Origin: Candidatus Eisenbergiella merdavium
GTDB lineage: Bacteria > Bacillota > Clostridia > Lachnospirales > Lachnospiraceae
Assembly (NCBI GenBank): GCA_019119595.1
Contig: DWWS01000012.1
Span: 1 to 43,608, forward strand
DNA: 43,608 nucleotides
Direction of reading: 5' to 3'
Both the position numbers and the translations under genes were made by a program. Position 1 is the first letter of the stretch. Every line of letters begins with the position of its first letter. This document shows, piece by piece, positions 1 through 7,809 of the stretch. Under the pieces are notes generated by a model. The model searched no databases. It was not told the origin of the DNA and worked only from the letters and a program-made list of their open reading frames with translations.

Positions 1-400
1 ATAAGTATTATCGCAAAGTGGCCTAAATACTGGCCTTTCCACATATCAGCTTAAATCTGGTTAAATGTCTTTATATCTTTGCTTTGTAAGCACGGGCGTC
101 AAAAAAGCGTCAAGCTATAAGAATTTGTTACGCAGTCAAAGGGCATTTTGAGGCGCAGGAATATAAAAACCATTGCTACCTCGATTTTCACACCGGCAAG
201 GACGCATAAATGCTGCACTTTTGACGCTCTACTTGAGAACATAATTCGTTGTGGGCGAAAGCAGCGAGCGCTTTTGCCCACTTGATTGCCACATGAGCAG
301 GGACGGACGGGCTTGTCAGCGACAGCGCAGCCGTTCATTTATCGCCCGTAAGAGCGACTTCCCTGCTAATTCATACCTTACTTACAATAGGAGATATGGT
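1..400. other. Gene-poor stretch at window start, possible mobile-element remnant
   Basis: No convincing gene is seen here. A short open stretch on the plus strand at about 108-210 reads through residues such as HFEAQEYKNHCYLDFHTGKD before a stop, but it has no start codon or ribosome binding site and I do not recognise it. The only other structure is the repeat at 94-113. Decayed mobile DNA is an inference from its position beside the repeat pair. Confidence 0.3.
94..113 (+). repeat. Dispersed imperfect repeat, copy 1 (partner at 1673-1692)
   Basis: This 20-base stretch (GGGCGTCAAAAAAGCGTCAA) recurs at 1673-1692 with a single mismatch. Both copies are followed, at different distances, by a related CATTTTGA(G/A)G segment, and both are preceded by a CTTTGTAA segment. 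The pair brackets the AT-rich gene at 401-1285. It may be the residue of two related mobile-element ends or gene tails; the identity of the parent element is not visible. Confidence 0.5.
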
Positions 401-1285
401 TTATCCTAGATTACTCAAAAGCTCATCTGCAAACCAGTCAAGACTTTTAGGTGGGTTTTCCGAAACAACTGACTTTGTAAGCATACGGACTAAATATTCT
501 TCAAACGCATTCAGTCTGCCTGATTTATCGTGGTAAAGGTAATATGAGCAATCAATTCCCGGATAATTTGAATTGTTTTGTAAGACAGCCTCACTGTGAG
601 AAATTACTGTGCTGTGCACAACATGATGCAGAAATTCATGAATAATTGACTCTTTGCTAAATGCGCCAGAACAAAAAATAAAACAATCTCCATCCATGTG
701 ATAGTCAGCTGAATATGCACATTTTATAGGGTTAAGTACTACTGATATTTTTTTGACTGGTGATAAATACAGTTTTGTACACATATCTAAGTATGATTGA
801 ATATTACACAATTCCACAGCGTGAATGATATTTTGTTGTTTTATCCAGTCTTTTTCCCATTCAAGATATGATTGAAATTCCCCATTGCATATAACTCGGT
901 CTAACTCCGCAGGGAAATCTTTAATCCATTCCCAAAGCGCTGAACTCCTTTCAATATCAGATATATTATTAGCTGACATGATGTTTTGTCTAAATGCGCT
1001 AAAATCAGAAAAATCAGAATAAGCTGGGTTTATGAAGAAAGTAGCGGTTTCTAATATCGCAGCTCTTGGCCAATACGGGTAAACATCACAAGTAGTCTGT
1101 TTAACATCACTAAAAAACGGAAAACTGTATCGGTGATTTGCAAAGCTCTTTATTTTATCTGCTAACTCAGCCGGCTTTTCAAGTTCATAAAAACCGTAAC
1201 CACATTGTAATAGAGCAAAATAAATTGCTGATATTGCAGGAATGCTTTTTATAAAAATACGTTTACGATCAATATCAATACTCAT
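401..1285 (-). CDS. Hypothetical protein with HExxH (zinc-protease-like) motif
   Basis: I do not recognise the family. The protein is about 294 residues and has a weakly hydrophobic segment near the N-terminus (about residues 13-31, IPAISAIYFALLQCGYGF) that could be a signal or anchor. The clearest feature is HEFLHH at about residues 218-223, preceded by a hydrophobic ESII segment. This is the classic zinc-binding HExxH signature of metallopeptidases, with histidine also at the last position. A third metal ligand cannot be assigned by eye. The start at 1285 is preferred over the ATG at 1294 because the AAGGTGGG ribosome binding site sits at proper distance only from 1285. The gene is visibly AT-rich compared with the sugar locus beside it and lies alone between two dispersed repeats, which suggests horizontal transfer. 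A metallopeptidase role is inference from the motif only. Confidence 0.75.
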   Translation of the reverse strand: MSIDIDRKRIFIKSIPAISAIYFALLQCGYGFYELEKPAELADKIKSFANHRYSFPFFSDVKQTTCDVYPYWPRAAILETATFFINPAYSDFSDFSAFRQNIMSANNISDIERSSALWEWIKDFPAELDRVICNGEFQSYLEWEKDWIKQQNIIHAVELCNIQSYLDMCTKLYLSPVKKISVVLNPIKCAYSADYHMDGDCFIFCSGAFSKESIIHEFLHHVVHSTVISHSEAVLQNNSNYPGIDCSYYLYHDKSGRLNAFEEYLVRMLTKSVVSENPPKSLDWFADELLSNLG

Positions 1286-1355
1286 TTCAACCATCCCACC
1301 TTACTTGAATAGGTTATACAAAAATTTTTCTCGTTCTGTTTGATTTTCCTTAAAA

Positions 1356-1384
1356 ATTATACCACACTTTCTATCGATTTTCCA
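1356..1384 (-). promoter_or_regulatory. Predicted promoter of the HExxH protein gene
   Basis: On the minus strand a TGGAAA -35 (1379-1384) and a perfect TATAAT -10 (1356-1361) are separated by 17 bases. A TG dinucleotide lies upstream of the -10 box (extended -10). Initiation would fall about 65 bases before the start at 1285. Confidence 0.55.
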
Positions 1385-1385
1385 T

Positions 1386-1881
1386 TCAATGCTGGATACC
1401 TTTATGGATAGCCATTTGTACAAAGCAAAAAGGGGTTGGAATACTTCCCAACAAGTTATTTTTCGGAAGAGGGTACCCTTTTCCTATGCTTGCTCCGTAA
1501 TTTGTTCACCTCAAAAACGGGAAAGGAACAGAAAGGAAAGGGATATAGGGCGGTATGCTTTCATCCCGCCTCGGGTGTTGCGTGTGTGGCGGTGACATCG
1601 ACGGGCTGTGGGCAGCCCGCCCTGCATTTTACAATATCTCTTTGTAACTTCTTATAAACCCTCGTGGAGTTCGGGCGTCAAAAAAGCATCAAATGACATT
1701 TTGAAGCCGTCCACATGGAAATGCTCAATGTCTTCAAAGGGTAGTGTTTATACGGGTATCGGTCGGATATGGAATCGACCTCTACGTAGCCCATTCCACT
1801 ATTTTTTATTTCATTATACAGAAGGTGGGCCGGAAAAGCAATTCCTTCAGGGCGGAAATACATAAAGTTTCGAAAAGTTGA
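1386..1881. other. Intergenic stretch without a credible gene
   Basis: Several short open frames occur on both strands but none has a ribosome binding site or recognisable product. The stretch contains the second copy of the dispersed repeat (1673-1692). Its mixed composition and lack of genes fit decayed mobile or junction DNA. Confidence 0.35.
1673..1692 (+). repeat. Dispersed imperfect repeat, copy 2 (partner at 94-113)
   Basis: Nineteen of 20 bases match the copy at 94-113, in the same orientation about 1.58 kb away. See copy 1 for the shared flanks. Confidence 0.5.
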
Positions 1882-2001
1882 GAATATGCAAAAAAGTCTA
1901 TGGACATTTTTCATAAAAATGAGCTGCCAAAACTGGCTAAAAAAGAGAAAATGACTTTGAATAAGCAGTTTGGAATTGACGAATCGGACAGTGAGGTTTA
2001 G
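1882..2001 (+). pseudogene. Possible C-terminal remnant of a decayed gene
   Basis: The frame opening at 1882 reads EYAKKSMDIFHKNELPKLAK, then a lysine-rich stretch, and ends in IDESDSEV at a TAG (1999-2001). The only ATG (1900) has no ribosome binding site, and a stop (1879-1881) lies just before. Upstream codons in another frame (RKYIKFRKVE) could be continuous with it if a frameshift is allowed. The charged, protein-like composition suggests the tail of a lost gene, but the family is not recognised. Confidence 0.3.
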
Positions 2002-2004
2002 TAT
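1976..2004 (+). promoter_or_regulatory. Predicted promoter of the maltodextrin/glycogen locus
   Basis: TTGACG (1976-1981) and TAGTAT (1999-2004) are separated by exactly 17 bases, a good match to the housekeeping consensus. Initiation would fall near 2011, directly before a tandem 10-base repeat (2014-2033) and about 47 bases before the lipoprotein start. The promoter overlaps the end of the presumed gene remnant, so the locus may be driven by sequence delivered with the neighbouring mobile-looking DNA. Confidence 0.5.
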
Positions 2005-2013
2005 GAGCATATA

Positions 2014-2033
2014 ACGAAACATTACGAAACATT
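2014..2033 (+). repeat. Tandem 10-base repeat, possible operator
   Basis: ACGAAACATT occurs twice back to back (2014-2023, 2024-2033). It sits just downstream of the predicted transcription start and upstream of the first sugar-transport gene. This is a position where repressors commonly bind, but no regulator for this locus is encoded in the window, so the role is inference. Confidence 0.4.
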
Positions 2034-2057
2034 TTGAACTTCAGAATGGAGGAGAAG

Positions 2058-3293
2058 ATGAGGAAAAGAGGAGTGGCATTTTTATTGGCAGCGGCGCTTG
2101 CCGTCGCGGGCCTGTCGGGATGCGGTGCGGCTTCCGGGGAGACTTCGTCTGGAAGTGAGAAGGTAAGGCTGATGGTCTGGTCCCCGCAGAACGATCAGTC
2201 GAAGGATAACGGGGAATGGCTTCAGACCATGTGCGAGTCCTTTGCGGATGAGCATCCGGAATGGGATATCACCTTTGTATACGGCGTCGCGGACGAGGCG
2301 AGCGCGGCCGGACAGGTGTCTCAGGACCCGGAAGCGAGCGCGGACGTGTTCATGTATGCCAACGATACGCTGACGACGCTGACGGATGCCGATGCGCTGG
2401 CGAAATTCGGCGGAACATACCGGGAGGAGATCGAGGGGATGAACTCTCAGGAGCTTCTGGATTCCATCATCATGGACGGCGATCTGTACGGCGTGCCGTT
2501 CACAACGAATACCTGGTTTATGTATTATGATAAGAGCGTGTTTACGGAAGAGGATATCAAGAACCTTGACACCATGCTGGAAAAGGGCGTTGTTTCCTTC
2601 CCCTTCACCAATTCCTGGTATCTTCCGGCGTTCTACCTTGCCAACGGCTGCACGCTGTTCGGCGACGGAACCGACGAGGCGGCGGGCGTGGACTTTGGCG
2701 GACAGAAGGCGGCTGAAGTGACGGATTACCTGATCGATCTGAGGAATCATCCCAACTTCCGCATTGATGCGGACGGCTCCGGAATCGCGGGACTGCGCGA
2801 CGGAAGCATCAGCGCCATGTTCTCCGGCTCCTGGGATGCCAGCGCGGTGAAGGAAGCTCTGGGAGACAACATGGGCGTGGCTTCCCTTCCCACCTATACG
2901 CTGAATGGGGAAGAAAAACAGATGCTGGCCTACGCGGGCTCCAAGGCCATCGGCGTGAATCCCAACGCGAATAACATGGTGGCGGCCGTGGCCCTTGCGG
3001 TTTACCTCGGTTCGCCGGAGGCGCAGAAGGCTCATTATGAGATGTGCGGCGTGGTTCCGTGCAATACCCAGCTTCTGGAGGAAGAGACGCTTCGGACGGA
3101 TGAGGTGGTGACGGCTCAGAACGATACGTTCAACAATACCTCCATTCTTCAGCCCTTTGTCTCCAAGATGAGCAACTGCTGGACGCCTGTTGAAAACATG
3201 GGTAAATCCATCCGCAACGGAAGCGTGACCCATGAAAATGCGGCGGATCAGACGGAGCAGATGAACGAAGCGATGAACAATGACGGAATCTGA
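2058..3293 (+). CDS. Maltodextrin-type ABC transporter substrate-binding lipoprotein
   Basis: This is the extracellular, lipid-anchored solute-binding protein of a carbohydrate importer. The N-terminus is a lipoprotein signal peptide with lipobox LSGC (Cys22), followed by a Ser/Gly-rich linker and the binding domain (MVWSPQNDQSKDNGEWLQTM), typical of the MalE-like family and of usual length (411 residues). The start at 2058 is chosen because GGAGG at 2048-2052 is correctly spaced from it; an in-frame TTG at 2034 and ATG at 2046 lack this. It is the first gene of a plus-strand run: two permeases follow, then pullulanase, debranching enzyme, glycogen phosphorylase and 4-alpha-glucanotransferase. 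That context makes linear or branched maltodextrins the likely ligand. No ATPase gene is present in the run, so a shared MsmX-type ATPase encoded elsewhere is expected (inference). Confidence 0.9.
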   Translation: MRKRGVAFLLAAALAVAGLSGCGAASGETSSGSEKVRLMVWSPQNDQSKDNGEWLQTMCESFADEHPEWDITFVYGVADEASAAGQVSQDPEASADVFMYANDTLTTLTDADALAKFGGTYREEIEGMNSQELLDSIIMDGDLYGVPFTTNTWFMYYDKSVFTEEDIKNLDTMLEKGVVSFPFTNSWYLPAFYLANGCTLFGDGTDEAAGVDFGGQKAAEVTDYLIDLRNHPNFRIDADGSGIAGLRDGSISAMFSGSWDASAVKEALGDNMGVASLPTYTLNGEEKQMLAYAGSKAIGVNPNANNMVAAVALAVYLGSPEAQKAHYEMCGVVPCNTQLLEEETLRTDEVVTAQNDTFNNTSILQPFVSKMSNCWTPVENMGKSIRNGSVTHENAADQTEQMNEAMNNDGI

Positions 3294-3325
3294 TGCCGCC
3301 TGTAGCGGCAAAGAAAGAGGGAAAT

Positions 3326-3922
3326 ATGGGTGTTTCAAGTGTTTTAACGAAAATGAAAAAAGCGGATGAATTTACGACCCCTTATACCTGCATGGCCGCC
3401 ATTAAAAAGGGCGGGATCGAGACAAAGCTTTCCATGCTGGTGATGGGTCTTGGAAATTTCGTACACGGACAGAAGATCAAGGGACTTCTTTTCCTTGCCG
3501 TTGAGGTGGCGTACCTGGTCTTCATGGCGGTGAACGGAATCGGATTTATACAGATGCTTCCTTCTCTGGGAAGCGTGCCCCAGGAGGAGATCTGGGACGA
3601 GGTGAATCAGGTTTATATTTATACCAAGGGCGACCAGTCCGTCCTGATCCTTCTGTACGGCGTGGCCACGGTGCTTCTGACCCTGCTGATGTTCTGGGCC
3701 TGGAGAGGCGCGTTAAAGAGCGCGTACCGGGTGGAATGCCTGGCGAAGCAGAAGAAGCATATCAACACCTTTTCTCAGGATTTAAAGAGCCTGCTGAATG
3801 AAAATCTGTACCGGCTTCTGATGACGCCGCCCATGATCTTCATTTTTGCATTTACCATTCTGCCGCTGATCTTCATGATCTGCATGCGTTTACCAGCTAC
3901 AGCAAGATCGACAACCATCTGA
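3326..3922 (+). CDS. MalF-like permease, N-terminal part (frameshifted gene)
   Basis: This is the first part of an inner-membrane permease for the maltodextrin importer. It holds about 198 residues with several hydrophobic segments, including the N-terminal extension seen in Firmicutes MalF proteins (VHGQKIKGLLFLAVEVAYLV) and a helix ending FAFTILPLIFMICM. After ATG at 3884-3886 the frame is lost: inserting one G there restores MAFTSYSKIDNHLMLFDWVG, which runs directly into the next reading frame. As written, translation continues in the wrong frame (RLPATARSTTI) and stops at 3920-3922. That stop overlaps the ATG of the second part as TGATG, so translational re-initiation is conceivable. A start at 3326 has AGAGG upstream. 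Either a sequencing error, a true pseudogene or a tolerated split protein is possible. Confidence 0.8.
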   Translation: MGVSSVLTKMKKADEFTTPYTCMAAIKKGGIETKLSMLVMGLGNFVHGQKIKGLLFLAVEVAYLVFMAVNGIGFIQMLPSLGSVPQEEIWDEVNQVYIYTKGDQSVLILLYGVATVLLTLLMFWAWRGALKSAYRVECLAKQKKHINTFSQDLKSLLNENLYRLLMTPPMIFIFAFTILPLIFMICMRLPATARSTTI

Positions 3923-4719
3923 TGCTGTTTGACTGGGTGGGACTGGAAAATTTCCGGACGCTGTTCGATTCCAGCAGTATCCTGGGAAGCACCTTCTGGT
4001 CCGTGCTGGCATGGACGCTGGTGTGGGCGTTCTTTGCCACCTTTACCAACTATATTTTCGGCATGATCCTGTCTTTGATGATCAATCGGAAGGATACGAA
4101 GGCCAAGGGCTTCTGGAGGTTCTGCTTTGTGCTTTCCTGCGCTGTTCCCATGTTCGTATCCCTTCTGATCATGCGCACCATGCTGCAGCCGGAGGGCGCG
4201 GTGAATGTGCTTCTCCGCAATATCGGGCTGATCGCTCCGGACGCAAGCCTTCCGTTTTTCACGGATCCCACATGGGCCAGAGTGACGGTGATCGTGGTCA
4301 ATATCTGGGTGGGCGTTCCCTATACGCTGCTTCAGCTGACCGGCGTACTCCAGAATATTCCCGCGGAGCTGTATGAGGCGGCGAAGGTGGACGGCGCGAA
4401 CGCGTTTCAGATCTTTTTCAAGATCACGCTTCCCTATATGCTGTATGTGACCACGCCGTATCTGATCTCTACCTTTACGGGAAATGTGAACAACTTCAAC
4501 ATTATCTACCTGCTTTCAGGAGGAGATCCGGTCACGAATCTGTCCTCCACGGCCGGAAGCACGGATCTGCTGGTGACCTGGCTGTATAAGCTGACCATCG
4601 ACAAGCAGTATTACAACGTGGGTTCGGTTATCGGTATTATGACGTTCATCATCCTGGCGGTCGGCGCGCTTCTGACCTACCGCAACAGCAGATCCTACAA
4701 AGAGGAAGGGGGATTTTAA
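3922..4719 (+). CDS. MalF-like permease, C-terminal part with full transport domain
   Basis: This holds the complete binding-protein-dependent transport domain of the MalF-like permease (265 residues). The conserved cytoplasmic EAA loop that docks onto the ATPase is visible as EAAKVDGANAFQIFFKITLP at about residues 153-172. About six hydrophobic segments surround it, and the C-terminus (YRNSRSYKEEGGF) is intact. Its ATG overlaps the stop of the frameshifted upstream part (TGATG), and there is no independent ribosome binding site. In the unmutated family these residues continue one polypeptide starting at 3326. The partner permease begins four bases after this stop. Confidence 0.85.
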   Translation: MLFDWVGLENFRTLFDSSSILGSTFWSVLAWTLVWAFFATFTNYIFGMILSLMINRKDTKAKGFWRFCFVLSCAVPMFVSLLIMRTMLQPEGAVNVLLRNIGLIAPDASLPFFTDPTWARVTVIVVNIWVGVPYTLLQLTGVLQNIPAELYEAAKVDGANAFQIFFKITLPYMLYVTTPYLISTFTGNVNNFNIIYLLSGGDPVTNLSSTAGSTDLLVTWLYKLTIDKQYYNVGSVIGIMTFIILAVGALLTYRNSRSYKEEGGF

Positions 4720-4722
4720 GCC

Positions 4723-5583
4723 ATGACCGGAAAGAAATATGCCTCTGCAAAGAGAAAACGGCTGATCAACAATACGGTGGTGCATGTGATCCTGGCCATC
4801 CTGGCCGTGATCTGGGTGTTCCCGATCCTTTGGGTCGTCCTCACCAGCTTCCGGGCGGAGAAGGGCTCCTATGTGTCCACCTTCTTCCCGCAGTCCTATA
4901 CCATTGACAATTATGTGAAGCTGTTCACGGATACCACCATCCTGAACTTCCCGCAGATGTTCATGAATACGCTTTTCATTTCCATCTGCTCCTGTATCCT
5001 GGCGGCCTTCTATACGCTGGCGGTGTCCTACTGCCTGTCCCGTCTGCGCTTTAAGCTGCGTAAGCCTTATATGAATATGGCGATGATCCTGGGCCTGTTC
5101 CCCGGCTTCATGTCCATGATCGCGGTGTACTTCATCCTGAAGGCGCTGGGGCTGACGGAAGGAAACCTGATCCGTCTGGCGCTGATCCTGGTCTATTCGG
5201 GAGGCGCGGGCCTGGGCTTCCAGATCGCGAAGGGCTTCTTTGATACGGTTCCCTTCGCCATCGATGAGGCGGCGCTCCTGGACGGCTGCACCAGATGGCA
5301 GATCTTCAGCAAGATCACGCTGCCCTTAAGTAAGCCCATCATCATCTATACGGTGCTGGGGCCCTGGCTGGATTTCATTTTTGCAAAGGTGATCTGCCGT
5401 GCCAACTCCGACCAGTATACGGTGGCCATCGGCCTGTGGAAGATGCTGGAGAAGGAATACATCGATAGCTGGTATACCAGCTTTGCGGCGGGCGCGGTCC
5501 TGATCTCCATTCCCATCGCCATCCTGTTTTTGAGCATGCAGCGGTTCTACGTGGACGGCGTGTCCGGAGCGGTGAAGGGCTGA
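4723..5583 (+). CDS. MalG-like maltodextrin ABC transporter permease
   Basis: This is the second permease of the importer (286 residues), pairing with the MalF-like protein to form the membrane channel. It starts with a short basic cytoplasmic stretch, then a helix AILAVIWVFPILWVVLTSF, the periplasmic region, and further helices. The EAA loop reads DEAALLDGCTRWQIFSKITL near residues 183-202, followed by PLSKPII. The C-terminal VDGVSGAVKG motif is the usual family ending. The GAGGAAGGGGG ribosome binding site is inside the end of the previous gene, which suggests tight translational coupling. A hairpin with a short T-run follows at 5673-5698 before the pullulanase gene. Confidence 0.92.
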   Translation: MTGKKYASAKRKRLINNTVVHVILAILAVIWVFPILWVVLTSFRAEKGSYVSTFFPQSYTIDNYVKLFTDTTILNFPQMFMNTLFISICSCILAAFYTLAVSYCLSRLRFKLRKPYMNMAMILGLFPGFMSMIAVYFILKALGLTEGNLIRLALILVYSGGAGLGFQIAKGFFDTVPFAIDEAALLDGCTRWQIFSKITLPLSKPIIIYTVLGPWLDFIFAKVICRANSDQYTVAIGLWKMLEKEYIDSWYTSFAAGAVLISIPIAILFLSMQRFYVDGVSGAVKG

Positions 5584-5672
5584 TCGGTTGATTGGTTGAT
5601 CGAAAAAAGACCGGAAGGGAATACCGGAAATAGCATCAGAAGAAATATAAGCTTCCGGCAGCCGGAATCCAA

Positions 5673-5698
5673 GGGGGCTGCAATGCAGCCCCCCTTTT
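5673..5698 (+). terminator. Strong hairpin between transporter and enzyme genes (attenuating terminator)
   Basis: GGGGGCTGC (5673-5681) and GCAGCCCCC (5685-5693) form a near-perfect GC stem with a 3-base loop, followed by TTTT at 5695-5698. Because the downstream enzyme genes lack an obvious promoter and run in the same direction, this is more likely a partial terminator or processing point than a full stop. Confidence 0.65.
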
Positions 5699-5751
5699 CA
5701 AAAAAAGAAAGAATGCGCCCGTTTTGGCTTACAGGAAGGGGATCAGACGAA

Positions 5752-7755
5752 ATGAAAAAAACAGCATTGGAATGGAAGCAGCTCTACAGCAGTCACAATT
5801 TTCGTAAGGAATACTTTTATGACGGGAGGCTGGGATTTTTTTATGACGGCTCGGAAAACGTTTTCCGAGAGGGCGCTTCCCGGGAAGGGATTCCCCGTGA
5901 AAAGGGCCTCCGGGAAAGCGTGTTCCGCCTTTGGAGCCCCTTTGCGGAGGAGGCGCTGATCCGTTTTTACAGGGATGGAAGCGAGGGAGAGGCTTTTTCC
6001 ATTAAGGAGATGAAGCGGCTGGAAAAGGGCGTCTGGGAATACCGTTCGCCGGAGGACTGTCACGGTATTTATTATGATTTCGCGCTCCGGCTGGACGGGG
6101 AGACGATGATCTCCACGGATCCCTACGCGAAAGCCAGCGGGATCAACGGAGGGCGGAGCATGGCGGTGGATCTGCGCAGGACGGATCCGCCCGGCTGGGA
6201 TAAGGACCGGGCGCCGGAATACGGGCCGGAGCAGATCATCTATGAGACGCATGTGAAGGAATTTTCCTGGGATCCGGCGGGGGGCTTCCCGGAGGAGACG
6301 AGAGGAAAATATACAGCGTTTCTGCATGCGGACACAACGCTGAACGGAGACGGGGTTCATCCCACGGGACTTTCCTGGCTGAAAAGCCTGGGCGTGACCC
6401 ACGTTCAGCTCATGCCGGTGTATGATTTCGGCTCCGTGGACGAGGCGGGAGATCCCGCTCAGTTTAACTGGGGATACGATCCGATGAACTGGAACGTGCC
6501 GGAGGGCTCCTATTCCTCCGATCCGTACAGGGGTGAGGTGCGCGTCCGCGAGCTGAAGGCGGCGGTGCAGAGCCTGCATGAGCAGGGCTTCCGGGTGATC
6601 ATGGATGTGGTGTACAACCACACCTACAGCCTGGATACGGCCATGCAGAGGACGGCGCCCTGGTATTATTACCGGGTGACGGAGAAAGGAGAGCTGTCCA
6701 ACGGCTCCGCCTGCGGAAACGATGTGGCGAGCGAACGGCCCATGTGCGCGAAGCTCATTCTGGAGAGCGTGCTCTACTGGGCGGAGGAATATCACATGGA
6801 CGGCTTCCGATTCGATCTGATGGGGCTTCTTGACGTGGAGCTGATGAACCGGATCCGGCAGGCGCTGGATACACGGTTTGGAAAAGGGGAAAAGCTGGTG
6901 TTCGGAGAGCCCTGGGCGGCCGGACCGACGGCCATGGAAAAGGGGTTCCGACAGGCCCTGCGGGGAAACATCCGGCTTCTGGATCCAAACGTCGGCGTCT
7001 TCTCGGACGGAACGAGAGACGCGGTGAAGGGAAGCGTGTTCCGCCTGAAGGAGCCGGGCTTCGCAAACGGCGGCAAGGGGCTTGAGACGGCGATCGAGAA
7101 CAGCGCGAGAGCCTGGCAGGGAAAGCGCAAACCCTATGCGCTGGCCCCCTCCCAGATCATCACTTATCTTTCCGCCCATGACAATCAAACGCTCTGGGAT
7201 AAGCTTGCGGAGACCACGCCGGATGAAACGCTCCGAAAGAAGCAGTACCGCCTGGCGGCGGGCATCTGCCTGACCTGTCAGGGAAGGCTTTTCTTCCTGT
7301 CGGGAGAGGAATTTGCCCGTACCAAGGGCGGGCTGGAGGATTCCTATAACGCGCCGATCGCCGTAAACAGGCTGGACTGGGAGCGGGCCTGGCGGGAGAA
7401 GGAGCTTGCGGACTACTACAGAGGGCTGATCGCACTGAGAAAGCAGCTTCCGGGCCTTTGCGACAAGAGCCCGCAGGCCGGGGAAAGAATCCGGACAGCG
7501 TGGAAAAGAAAGGGCTTTGTGGGCCTGTATGTGGATAACCGGAGGGACGGAGAGGACAGCCCGTGGAAAACGCTCTGCATTTTGTATAACAGAAGAGACG
7601 CCGCGGTGCGCGTGCCTCTGGAAGAAGGAGAGTGGGAAGCGCTCGCGGACGAAGAGGACAGCTTTCTCTGGAAAAATCCTGAGAAGCATCCCGGGAAGCT
7701 TTCCGGAGAAGCGGAGGTCATGCCGGTGAGCATTCTGGTGCTGGGGAAGAGATAA
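5752..7755 (+). CDS. pulA: Type I pullulanase (GH13)
   Basis: This enzyme hydrolyses alpha-1,6 bonds in pullulan and branched dextrins. It is about 667 residues and shows no signal peptide, so it should act in the cytoplasm on imported dextrins. An N-terminal CBM48-like segment (FRLWSPFAEEALIRFY, about residues 60-75) precedes the catalytic barrel. Pullulanase hallmarks are the NWGYDPMNWNVPEGSYS segment (about residue 239) and the four GH13 regions: VIMDVVYNH (about 281), GFRFDLMG with the nucleophile Asp (about 351), VFGEPWAAG with the acid Glu (about 382) and YLSAHDNQT (about 472). The start at 5752 is favoured by AGGAAGGGG at 5733-5741; the longer in-frame reading from 5596 would run through the GC hairpin at 5673-5698. 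An ATG at 5713 is a weaker alternative. Confidence 0.9.
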   Translation: MKKTALEWKQLYSSHNFRKEYFYDGRLGFFYDGSENVFREGASREGIPREKGLRESVFRLWSPFAEEALIRFYRDGSEGEAFSIKEMKRLEKGVWEYRSPEDCHGIYYDFALRLDGETMISTDPYAKASGINGGRSMAVDLRRTDPPGWDKDRAPEYGPEQIIYETHVKEFSWDPAGGFPEETRGKYTAFLHADTTLNGDGVHPTGLSWLKSLGVTHVQLMPVYDFGSVDEAGDPAQFNWGYDPMNWNVPEGSYSSDPYRGEVRVRELKAAVQSLHEQGFRVIMDVVYNHTYSLDTAMQRTAPWYYYRVTEKGELSNGSACGNDVASERPMCAKLILESVLYWAEEYHMDGFRFDLMGLLDVELMNRIRQALDTRFGKGEKLVFGEPWAAGPTAMEKGFRQALRGNIRLLDPNVGVFSDGTRDAVKGSVFRLKEPGFANGGKGLETAIENSARAWQGKRKPYALAPSQIITYLSAHDNQTLWDKLAETTPDETLRKKQYRLAAGICLTCQGRLFFLSGEEFARTKGGLEDSYNAPIAVNRLDWERAWREKELADYYRGLIALRKQLPGLCDKSPQAGERIRTAWKRKGFVGLYVDNRRDGEDSPWKTLCILYNRRDAAVRVPLEEGEWEALADEEDSFLWKNPEKHPGKLSGEAEVMPVSILVLGKR

Positions 7756-7809
7756 AAGTTTCGGCGGCTCCGGTACAGAAGTTCCGGACGCTCCGGAAGG
7801 AGGAATATC

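Noticed and set aside
2082..3338. Minus-strand open frame of about 418 codons
   Set aside because: It mirrors the binding lipoprotein gene and has no recognisable domain or ribosome binding site.
5596..5751. Longer N-terminus for the pullulanase
   Set aside because: The extension would start at a TTG without a ribosome binding site and run through a GC hairpin with a T-run; the ATG at 5752 has a good ribosome binding site.
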